Below, in pieces: positions 54,352-64,000 of a stretch of 64,000 nucleotides of DNA; the first letter of the stretch is position 1, and each line of letters starts with the position of its first letter. Both the position numbers and the translations under genes were made by a program. Below the pieces are notes generated by a model. The model worked only from the letters and a program-made list of their open reading frames with translations. It did not search any database and was not told the DNA's origin. Location of the stretch: positions 28,764,499 to 28,828,498 of the forward strand of contig JANAVB010015600.1 of NCBI GenBank assembly GCA_029216955.1, given 5' to 3'. This DNA is from Iris pallida (taxonomy: Eukaryota > Streptophyta > Magnoliopsida > Asparagales > Iridaceae).

Positions 54352-57300
54352 GTTCATTTTGATCTTTATTTTATAATTTCTTACAATTAAATATTTGAGA
54401 TTCTTACCTCTTCCATATATTATTTTGCTGATGCATGGTTTAAAATCGTTTGTTCTGGAGGCTATTATTTATATCCTAAATATTATTGCATCAAGCTTGT
54501 TCATAAAAGTATCGTCAATTATATAAAAAGAGAGGTATGCACACATTGGACATTTACAATGCACAATTTTAGGACTTTTACAGTCATCTATAACAGTTGA
54601 TCTCGTTAATTGGGGGTCCAATTCCAGTTGACCATTTGCAGGAGCATGGTTAGATGGGTCGGGTGTTCTCTGAGTTCATCCATTGTGTAAAAGTTACATT
54701 CATGGGATATAGGTGTCTACGAGGCTCAAGGCATGACATTTCTATTATTGCCAAAATTGATGATCATATCAAGCAAGGTGCACAATATCAGAATCGGTTT
54801 TGGACCCTTCTTAAGAGTATTTGTATCGACAGTTTTGTTGGTTTGGTTTTGGATCAGAGTTGTTGATGTTGGAAAGCAAAAAGATAATAAGAAATTATCT
54901 TTAAAACTAGATATTTGGCACATTAGGCATAATCTTATGTATAATTTGTTGTTCCATCATACTGAACATTGTTGAATCATTCACCCGCAATATATATTGT
55001 TGTTTATTTTACTTGCTTAGACAAAGTACCCCCACAATAGATAGTTTTACATGGAATAATATTATGAGCATTGTGAATTTATATCATACTTCTTCTAGAA
55101 ATGTAACTATTACATTGTGTTTAAGCAATTTTATTGACACTATAACATATTGATTGTCGATACAATCTAATCATTGGCGACGTTGCTTGCTGCCGTACCC
55201 CTCTCTCTCTTTTAAAAAAAGCTTTTTCTTTGCCCATTAATTGAAAAAGATTGCCACGACTTTGGTATTGGGTATTGGCTAGTATCAGTTAGGGTGAGTA
55301 TCGGACTGGACATGCCAGAAATGATAGGATATAGAGTATTGGCCGAAACTGTGAACCTTCGATCATATAGAGCCCAACAAGCTAGCATGCCTGTGCATTT
55401 TCTATTTTAACTTGGTTTTCTGTCTGATGACTACCCAAATTTCTATCCTTTCTAATAAAGGAGTTAAGATAATGTTTTAATATATAACATGAAATATTAC
55501 AGAACAGAAGGAAAATTCTTAAATAAATGACATATTTCTATTTTATTTGTTTTCTTATTATTTACACATGACACCTGTATATGTACTATTTCTTTTCTTA
55601 CAATTCAAATTTGACATGAAACCTGGATGTGGCCTTATTACACTAGATATTTGTTGTAACATTCACCAACTGTTGGTGTGTTTAATCATAATTCATAACT
55701 AAGCTGAAGAACCATCAAATATGAATTTCAGTATGTAGTCTCTAAGTCTCTATTGCACATTTGTTGATGATAGGATGATGGAGGGTGGATTTCTCTACCT
55801 AATCCAATTGAAGTAGATGCTTGTTACTTATGCAGTAAATGAATTACTGACTGCTTTTTTCAATTGGGCCGTCGTATACTCTTTATTCATTTTGCTAAAC
55901 TGCAGAATTGCTACCAAAGTCCTTGCTGTTGCCAATCACTCTTACCTTATCCATCTTTGCATGTAAATGATTCTTCATCTACCTCAATGCCACATTCTCA
56001 TACTATTTACTTTTCTTTCGCTGATTGAAGCCTCTATAGGCCATCCTTGCATTGTTGGATCCAATGTAGAAAACTAGGGTTTCAAGGTTATTGGTTCTTG
56101 AATTAGGACTGATGAATACCAGAAAAATCCCGTAACAGGCTTATAAAAAAATTACATTTTCTAACATCTAGCCCAAGACCTTTCAGCTAATCCCCATCAT
56201 TAACTTGTTACAATAAAGAGGGATATCATCATTATCTCTTTAACAATTCATAAGAGAGGAACAATATCTTTTGGCTTTATTCCTTAACAGTCTTTAGGGA
56301 TATTTTGTTATCCCCAAAACAAACTACCTGTCCCTCTTATAAATCGGATCGTGAGTAGGACGTAAGGTAGGCACTTTTCTACTCTCCAACAATTTACTAA
56401 AAAATTATTTTTTTTCCCTTCCATTTTCAGATAATATGTGACTTCGGCATCAGAGGGGTCATCATCGAGGATACCCTTATCTTGATTTTGGTCTTTTTCA
56501 GGGCATGTAGGGTATATTGTTGAACAAGAGCCTTCCTTTCCTAATCAAGAAACCACCCCCCCCCCCCCCCCCCTCCCCTCCCCTCTCTTTTGCAATAGAC
56601 ATATCATCAACTCTTGAAGCTCTGTTGGACTTATTGCACATGTGACCCTATGTTAAGTGACATCAAGAGATTGACGCAGTCTGTGGGAATGCTTCTGACT
56701 TGCTGACCCATAAATGCTTCTTCTTCCTGCTGATCTCCGACAAATACGACAAGGATGACACAATATGCAACCCGCCTCGCCTCCTTGCAAGATTGTACCT
56801 TGGGGGCAAATGAATTAGGCGACGTTGAGCCCTTACTAACATCACCCTCAGTACCTTCACTCCCGCTATCCCCTTAGCCAACTGGGCAAGCACCTTGACT
56901 CTCATTTCAACTACACCGTCGACGACCTCGTCCCTCTCAATTCCTCTCTAATACCCGCGGGAGTTATGGTGACTGTTTGGTACCAAATAATGTTCGTGAG
57001 CTGCAAGCATTCCCAAAGACGTTGCCAATCTGTTGACGTTACTAACAAGGGTGTCAAATAAGCAAAGTGTCGAACCGATCTCCAAGAGTTGATTACATAC
57101 ATATTGGTTGCAAGATAAGAAACTTCACCATTAGGAAAGTAAAGCACCGATTCAACGATATGTCCCACATGCCCCCTTTGAAATATTGAGACCAAGGTCA
57201 AGGTGCCATATGTAATGACTCCTCCGATGTCAAGGTCATTTATTGTACTCAAAATTGCAAAAATAATTTTATAATAAAATTACTAGGGAGCAAAAAGGTT

Positions 57301-58114
57301 TATATCATAATTATGCTTAGGTTCCTATTTATAGGAGAGGCCAAAACGTCATTGTGTCTGTTTCTCAGCATTTCTCATTTTTTCCATACAAAAAATAGCC
57401 AAAACGGCAAATTCTTATGCTTGCGAGAGCATCATTTAGCGTTTGTCATTTGAGATGGAGCATTTACCATTCCAAATTGAAACCAAACTAGCCCGTAGTC
57501 GGATACAGGATTTCTCTGTATTCATCGGGTCCATTCCACTCTTTGCACATCCACCTCCCTGTTGAGTAACATCAACAAAGATTTTGGGCAAAATGGAGAG
57601 CTTAGACCTAACTCTAATTTGTTACTCTATAGGACTTGAACATAGTCCATGCGAAATGTTACGATTGTTCAAGACCAACTTCGGACTGGACGAATCCAAC
57701 TCACAATAGGAATTCCACTTGATGCTGGCTGCACATAACCCAACATTGGCACCTTGATTCGGAGTCAGACGATGGTCTGTAGACAACAGAGTAATCTGTG
57801 ATGATTCTTGGGGTATCAGGATTGACAAAACCTTACAGATAATATAAATATTGTAGCACTGAAATCCTGTTTTGAGAACATCCAAGTACACCCTATAACT
57901 CCATAGACCACCAGAGGTTTTATTTTACTGAACATGTGCCAATGGCCTGCATTGCACTGAATTGGTGTTTCAACTTTTCTTCTGGTTTCCTCCCCTTAGT
58001 AGAGAATATCCTTTAGAGAATACCCTCTATCCCAAAATTTGATATACTTGATTCAAATAATCGATCATGATTCTTTCAATTAGATACACTTGCTTCTTCT
58101 TGCATCAATTGTGC
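54352..58114. other. isomerase intron 20 or downstream sequence
   Basis: No exon for the isomerase C-terminus was found here. Exon 20 ends in a good donor, so splicing into a distant exon is still possible. Contents are AT-rich DNA, TATCGG-rich DNA (about 55265-55350), a C18 tract (56556-56573) and minus-strand frames at 56663-57252 with no recognised similarity. Confidence 0.5.
56556..56573. repeat. poly-C tract (about 18)
   Basis: A C homopolymer followed by TCCCCTCCCCTC. On the minus strand it is a G-run with nearby G clusters. The exact length is uncertain. Confidence 0.8.
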
Positions 58115-58477
58115 ACAGAATCAATACTCGACCTTGTACAACAACAATCACAACAATAAATCCTTTATCCCAAAAAATTGCGGTCGGCTATTTGAATCAT
58201 TAGCTTCCATTCAGCTCTGTTAAGGGCCATGCCAAACAATTGTGCACATAATTAGATACTCGACCTTGTACAATAACAATCACAACAATAAATCCTTTAT
58301 CCCAAATTTGTGGTCGGCTATTTGAATCATTAACTTCTATTCAGCTCTGTTAAGGGCTATGTCAAACATTACAAAAACCATTCTTAGTTATTGACTCAAT
58401 CCAAGTTCATTTAGGCTTACCCGTAGTTCTGGCAATTTCTTTGACTAATATCTTATCGCGCCGACTGACATGCATTG
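58115..58477 (-). mobile_element. RTE-type LINE remnant with duplicated tail
   Basis: Minus-strand translation shows the LINE C-terminal block (IARTTGKPK, stop, TWIESITKNG) followed by ALNRAEWKLMIQIADRN-type sequence and a TTTATTGTTGTGATTG tail. The last segment occurs twice in tandem, about 58111-58235 and 58240-58365, a duplication of about 125 bp. The right side is cut by the Copia LTR at 58478. Confidence 0.65.
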
Positions 58478-59531
58478 TGTTGGCCCATTGGTCATATGGT
58501 CAACCTGATTTTAATAATTGATCAAATTCTGTCTCGATATGTGAAGCTAGTCAGGATGTATCGGACTCTTGGACATGAACAAGAACAACTATCTACACAG
58601 TTCAAGACCGAAGCTATGTTTGCCTGCTCGAGTCTGTATTTCCTTTGAGCAATGTATTTTTCATTTTATTGAGTCTAGGAATACGTTGTACACCGAGTCA
58701 TACTGGCAAATAGGCTATTCTAAAATGTTTTTAAAATACTTTTAAAATGTCCTTTGTTTTGAAAAACATTCTTTTAAACAAAAGCTTCAAAAAAATGTTT
58801 TCAAAAAGGTTTTCAAAAATTCCCAAAAATTGTTTTTAAAACCCTAACCTAACCCTGACAGAGTTCGGCCAGAGTTCGGTTGGTGGCCGTTTGATTTTTG
58901 AATTCTCTGGAACTTGGTCCTCCTGCAGTTGCGGATTTGACCGAGATTTCCTCATAGAGTTCTGCCCGAATTCTGCCAGAAGTCTGTCTTTGGAATTCCT
59001 ATAAATAGAGAAGGATTTCGATCATTTCAACTCACTCATTCACTTTCAATCTTCTCTCTATCTAAAGCTTTCAATCTTCCAAAGAGTTTTTCTTGAGCTT
59101 TAAATTTCAGATCCCAAGCCAATTACAATCCTCTAGTCGATTTGCCAGTGCGGTACGATCTAGAAGTTTCTGAGAGATTGTAATCAGAAGGCCTGATTGA
59201 AGAATACCTCTTCACATTTGAAGTTGGACGAGTTCTTCGTATCAAAGCTCGCGTTGTAGAAGTTGCAAGGACTTCGTAAGAAAACTTGCGGTTTACCAAT
59301 AGTGGATTCAACTGGTAGCAAGAGTTCTACCGACTGGATTAGTCCTCAACAGAGGGAAACCAGTATACATTGCTGTCTTTGCATTTGCTTTCTTATCTCT
59401 GCCTTTACTTTACTTAGTTGTGATTATTATTCTGTGATCTTGCTGCTAACATTTTTTAATTAGCAATATTCCGCTGCCTACTCTATTCACCCCCCTTCTA
59501 GAGTATTGTGCTTTACGATTTCGTTCCTACA
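58478..59531 (+). repeat. Copia (SIRE type) 5' LTR
   Basis: 1054 bp from TGTTGGCCCATT to TTCCTACA. A TATA box (TATAAATAGAG) lies at 59000-59010. The 3' partner is outside the window. The start was set by TGTTGG just after LINE sequence ends and the end by the primer-binding site. Confidence 0.8.
59000..59010 (+). promoter_or_regulatory. TATA box of the Copia LTR
   Basis: TATAAATAGAG lies about 520 bp before the LTR end, and the C/T-rich sequence after it fits a transcription start near 59030-59040. Confidence 0.7.
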
Positions 59532-59533
59532 AT

Positions 59534-59546
59534 TGGTATCAAAGCC
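59534..59546 (+). other. Copia primer-binding site
   Basis: TGGTATCAAAGCC begins two bases after the LTR end and matches the initiator methionine tRNA complement with one mismatch. Confidence 0.85.
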
Positions 59547-59627
59547 AGGTTTTACAGGTAAAGCAAAGGTAACAGTGCAATTATTTATTCATTTTAATTA
59601 ACTGTTATATAGATCACAGCACAACAC

Positions 59628-61491
59628 ATGGCAACTGTGAAATTCACAAGTGAAGGCCAGGCCACAAACAGACCTCCACTGTTTGATGGTACGAACTATA
59701 TCTATTGGAAAATACGGATGAGTTTCTTCTTGAAATCTCTTGACTTTGATTTATGGTCTATTGTTATTGATGGCTATCAAAAGCCACCTCGTATAAATGT
59801 TGATGGAGTTTTAGTTGAAAAATCCCATAGCAGATATACAGAGGAGGAAAAAAAAAAAGGCCAGTCTTGACGCACGTGCTATTAATGCTCTATTTTGTGC
59901 TTTAGACAGAACTGAATTTAACAGGGTGTCTATCTGCACAACGGCTAATGAAGTATGGAAGCTACTTGAAGTCACACATGAAGGCACGACTCAAGTCAAA
60001 GAATCTAAAGTCAGCAGACTTACTCAAGAATATGAGGTGTTCAAAATGAAGCCCAACGAAACAGTTACTCAGATGTTCGAAAGATTCTTGGATATTGTAA
60101 ATCCTTTGTCCTCCCTAGGCAAAGAGTACAGTAACCATGAAAAGATTCGCAAACTCCTGCGAGCACTTACCAAGAACAGGATTCCAAAGGCTACTGCAAT
60201 CATTGAAGGGAACGACCTCACAACTATGTCCCTCGAAGTACTCATGGGTAAGCTACTCACTCATGAATTAGAGCTACAAAATTTTGAAGAGCCTGCACCA
60301 AAGGAGAAGACGATCGCTTTCAAGGCTCAGCACAGAAAAGCTACTGAAGGTGACTCAGACAACAGTGAATCTGATGCTGAAGATCAAGCACTCATAGCAA
60401 GGAAATTCAAGAGATTTATGAGACATGAGAAGAGAGCCAAAGAAAACAACAACAACAACTGGTATCAAGATGATGCTGTCTGCTATGGCTGCAAGAAGAA
60501 GGGACACATGAAGAAAGATTGTCCTACAAACTCATCATCAAGCAAGAAGAGCAACAGGTATGAAAAAGGGAACCTGAAAAGATCAACATCACGGAAGTAT
60601 GCCAACACCAGCATATGGCATGAAAGTGAAGCCAGCGACTCAGAAGACGAACAATCAGAAGACGCTACAAACGTATGCTTTATGGCATCCGATCAGGTAC
60701 CTACTGAACCTGTAGTTGATACTTATGATGACTTCATCTTTGAGCAATTAGGAGATGCCTTCAGTGAACTGATGACCGATTACAGGAAACTGCATAGCAA
60801 GTATCAGACCTCTAAGAAGGTACTCAAAGAGTACAAAGGTGAAATAGGTAGACTTACCGACCTACTAGCTGAGGTTAGAAATAATGTTAGTGAGTCTGGT
60901 GAGCTTTCTTCAATAAAGCTCTTATTACACGAGACTACCAAGTCATCTGAAGAGAAAGACAAAGTTATTGACCAACTCAAGGATGAACTTTCTAAAGAGA
61001 AGAAAAGTCTTCAAAGTGCACAAATCAGAATGGAAACACTCACTTCTGATTATACTAAGTTGTATGACACTTCCAAAAGATTGGAAATTAGGTTAGGAAA
61101 ACAGCCTGAGACTGCTGCTTCCTTCCCTAACACGTGTCACTTACCGAGAAATCGGAACATTCCCAAGCCAAACACTGTCAGACCTAACCCTATCAAACCT
61201 TTACCCCAAAAGGTTAAGCCCAAACAGGATTATAGGTATGCTTTCTTCTATACTAGAAAACCTAAACCTACCAACCATGCACACCACTCAGCTTTCAACA
61301 CTCGACATGCAAAATGTCATTATTGTGGCCTCATTAGTCATATTTCATCTGCATGTAGAATCAGAAAGCTTGTTGAATTAAATATTTATGCTTGGATACC
61401 AAAGGCTAACATTTCAGGACCCTACAAGAAATGGGTACCAAAAGTTTTATCTGCAAACTGTTTTGTAGGTGGAACACCTTTCACATGCTAG
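59628..61491 (+). pseudogene. Copia gag (one frameshift)
   Basis: Starts MATVKFTSEGQ, with the Copia gag N-terminal block (LFDGTNYIYWKIRM). At an A10 run (59848-59857) the frame moves by one base: the first frame ends at 59870 and homology continues in the frame open from 59815. That frame carries the gag polyprotein domain (EVWKLLEVTHEGTTQVKESK), a zinc knuckle CYGCKKKGHMKKDC near 60480, a coiled-coil-like middle, and a second cluster CHYCGLISHISSAC near 61315, a pattern seen in SIRE-type gags. It ends at 61491, overlapping the protease frame by 23 bases in another phase. Confidence 0.87.
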
Positions 61492-62362
61492 AAGCAAATG
61501 GATCCTCGACAGCGGTTGCTCACGGCATATGGCCGGTGACGCTACACTATTTGCAACACTGTCGAAGAAAAAGAAGGAAGGCTATGTTTCCTTCGGTAAT
61601 AACTTGAAAGGGTATATTATTGGTATCGGTGATGTTGGTAAGTCTCCCTATCCTGTGATTAAGGATGTCTGTCTGGTTACCGAGTTGAAACATAATCTAC
61701 TCAGCATAAGTCATTTGGCTGATCATGGTTATGGCATCAACTTTGGCAAAGACAAATGTATTATAGTTGATAGCTCAACTGGTAATACTATCTTTGAAGG
61801 TATCAGGGAAGACAACATATATGTTTTCTATTTGTTGGAAGAAACTAACATTTCAGGTAGATGCTTAATGGCTAAAAGCGATGAGAGTCATCTATGGCAT
61901 ATGAGACTCGGTCACGCAAATATGGACACAATATCAAGATTATCCACAAAGAAGCTAGTACGCGGTTTACCGGACATTACATTCAAGAAGGATTCGGTAT
62001 GCAGTCAATGTGAAAAGAACAAAGCTACCAGATCCACATTCAAATCAGTAAACGCAGTATGTACTACTAGACCTCTACAATTGTTTCATATGGACTTATT
62101 TGGTCCTAGCAGAGTTGCTAGCCTCGGAGGTAAGCTTTATGCTTTCGTAATTGTAGATGATTTTTCTAGATACACGTGTGTATACTTCTTGACACGCAAG
62201 AATGATGCATTATCCGAATTTGTCGTCTTTTGCAAGAAAGTACAGAATGAAAAAGGTTACATGATCACTCGCATAAGAAGCGATCATGGTGGCGAATTTG
62301 AGAATGCATATTTTGAGCAATTTTGTGACACACGGTTTTGTACACGAGTTCTCCTGCCCTAG
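61469..62362 (+). pseudogene. Copia protease and integrase, N-terminal part
   Basis: The protease active site Asp-Ser-Gly lies at 61508-61516 (WILDSGCSRHMAGD). The pre-integrase zinc region follows (LWHMRLGHANM, VCSQCEKNK), then the integrase core with FHMDLFGPS, VDDFSRYT and RSDHGGEFEN. The apparent ATG overlaps the end of gag; in this lineage gag and pol are normally continuous, so it is probably not a real start. A one-base frame break near 62330 ends the ORF at 62362. Confidence 0.87.
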
Positions 62363-62375
62363 GACTCCACAATAA

Positions 62376-64000
62376 AATGGAGTTGTGGAACGTAAGAACA
62401 GAACTCTATCCGAAATGGCCAGAGTGATGTTAAACCAGTTTAGTCTACCCAAATATTTCTGGGCTGAAGCTGTCAATACAGCTTGTTTTGTTCTTAATAG
62501 AGTTCTAATTCGACCCAAATCGAAGAAGACTCCATTTGAGTTATGGTTTGATAGAATTCCATCTGTTTCATATTTTAGAATATTTGGTTGTAAATGTTTT
62601 ATTCTTAATACAAAAGACAATTTGGAAAAGTTTGACGAAAAGGCTGATGAAGGTATATTTTTAGGTTATGCGGCCAAGAGCAAAGGATACAGAGTCTTCA
62701 ACAAACGAACCATGATTATCGAAGAGTCAATCAATGTCACTTTTGATGAACTAAATCAAATGACTATCGATGACAATGACGAAGATCTATCTGTACCAAG
62801 CTCAACAACAGCTGATTCTCAACCAAGCTCGGCAGTAGCTGATCCTCCTAGAGAAGATCCAGGAACCAACTACCTTCAGAGTCTGCCGAAAAGATTAAAA
62901 TTTACGGCTGATCATCCAAAGGATTTGGTAATTGGTGACATTACCAAAGGTGTAAGTACTCGTACATCCAGTAGAGATATTGTTTCTAGTGTTGCATTTA
63001 TTTCACAGCTAGAACCCAAAACTATTGATGAAGCATGTAGTGATAGTTTTTGGATATATGCTATGCAAGAGGAATTAAACCAATTTGAACGGAATCAAGT
63101 TTGGGAACTTGTTCCCAAGCCTATTGATCGTCCGGTCATTGGCACCCGTTGGGTATTCCGAAATAAACTGAATGAGAATGGTTTAGTGACTCGTAATAAG
63201 GCTCGACTCGTAGCTCAAGGATACAATCAAGAAGAAGGTATCGACTACGATGAGACTTATGCCCCAGTTGCGAGATTAGAATCCATTCGCATGTTATATG
63301 CATTTGCATGTTTTCATAATTTCAAACTTTTTCAAATGGATGTCAAGAGTGCTTTTTTAAATGGTTTTATTAAAGAAGAAGTTTTTGTAGCACAACCTCC
63401 AGGTTTCACAGATTTTAAAAACTCTGATCATGTTTTCAAGTTAAAGAAAGCTTTGTACGGTTTGAAACAAGCCCATCTTGTTTGGTATGATCGTCTAAGC
63501 TCTTTTCTACTTGACAACGGTTTTTCAAAAGGCAAGGTTGACACTACACTTTTTATTAAGTCCTTTAATGGTAAACTTCTTTTAATACAAGTCTATGTAG
63601 ATATCATATTTGGATCTACTGATGAATCTCTGTGTCAAGAATTTTCTAAGTGTATGCAGAATGAGTTTGAGATGAGCATGATGGGAGAGCTGAAATTCTT
63701 TCTCGGACTGCAAATCAAACAAACTGACAATGGGACGTTCATAAATCAAGCCAAGTATACAAAAGATTTGCTAAAGAAGTTCGATCTAGACAATGTCAAA
63801 CCTATTGGCACTCCGATGGCAACTTCAACAAAGCTTGATATTGATGAACAAGGCAAGCCGGTCGACACACGTAAGTATCGAGGTATGATCGATAGTTTAC
63901 TTTATTTAACTGCTAATCGTCCAGATATAATGTTTAGTGTTTGCCTGTGTGCACGTTTTCAAGCTAATCCAAAGGAATCACATCTGTGCGCGGTTAAGCG
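62376..64000 (+). pseudogene. Copia integrase C-terminus and reverse transcriptase (partial)
   Basis: This frame follows a TAA at 62373-62375, which lies in integrase next to GVVERKNRTL, and stays open to the window end (about 540 codons). It covers the integrase C-terminal part (KTPFELWFDR, FGCKCFILN) and the Copia RT: GTRWVFRNK, RLVAQGYNQEEGIDY, MDVKSAFLNG and LKKALYGLKQA. The catalytic motif at 63594-63608 reads Tyr-Val-Asp-Ile-Ile-Phe, so one of the two adjacent Asp residues is missing without a frame change. RNase H is not reached. Confidence 0.88.

Larger units (their letters stand above)
58478..64000 (+). mobile_element. Ty1/Copia retrotransposon, SIRE type (runs off the window)
   Basis: It has a 5' LTR, an initiator-Met-type primer site and gag-protease-integrase-RT in the Copia order. 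The long gag with an extra CxxC-type cluster near its end points to the SIRE/Maximus lineage. RNase H, any env-like ORF and the 3' LTR would lie beyond 64000. The expected left target is CATTG (58473-58477), which cannot be checked. Several frameshifts, a stop and a lost active-site residue make this copy defective. Confidence 0.92.

Noticed and set aside
56663..57252. Minus-strand ORFs downstream of exon 20
   Set aside because: Two short frames of 80 and 113 codons with no recognised domain or promoter; they may be decayed transposon DNA.

Overview
The window is nuclear DNA of a flowering plant, probably a eudicot. It holds one host gene with at least 20 short GT-AG exons, several lineages of plant LTR retrotransposon, PIF/Harbinger-type MITEs, a tRNA-derived SINE and RTE-type LINE fragments. 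No species can be named. Everything except the host gene is mobile DNA or duplicated flanking sequence.

Layout, left to right. 1-885: unassigned, with a long (AT)n tract. 886-1374 (D1): first copy of a duplicated segment. 1375-30444: a hAT-like shell with an 8-bp target duplication, packed with LTR elements. Inside it are a long LTR called A here (copy 1 split at 2253/17808, copy 2 at 26858-29577), a second long LTR called B (20831-25045) and non-coding internal DNA. A nearly complete Ty3/Gypsy Tat-lineage element (2254-17807, TSD ATATT) sits inside LTR-A copy 1. 30445-31437 plus 39958-40149 (E1): first copy of a second duplicated segment, split by a chromodomain Ty3/Gypsy (Tekay/Del type) element at 31438-39957 (TSD CACAA). 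40150-41668 (D2): second D copy, carrying a solo Tat-type LTR (TSD TGGCT) and a SINE (17-bp TSD). 41669-42595 (E2): second E copy. 43431-54351: exons 1-20 of cytosolic glucose-6-phosphate isomerase; the last exons are not in the window. 58115-58477: LINE remnant. 58478-64000: a Ty1/Copia element of SIRE type running off the right edge.

The D and E blocks were apparently one tandemly duplicated unit just upstream of the isomerase gene. Insertions have since spread the unit from about 3 kb to about 41 kb, and its second, less disturbed copy gives empty sites for several of them.

The most interesting locus is the 3' half of the Tat element. It carries a 3.7-kb gene on the opposite strand: a minus-strand TATA box, a plant mobile domain (PMD), an acidic nuclear-type middle region, a phase-consistent 73-nt intron and a long coiled-coil end, in a frame broken by three stop codons. 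Extra and antisense ORFs, including PMD-like ones, are known in the Tat lineage. The spliced architecture and its own promoter are what can be read here. All sense pol genes in the window are damaged by stops or frameshifts, so each element looks non-autonomous now.
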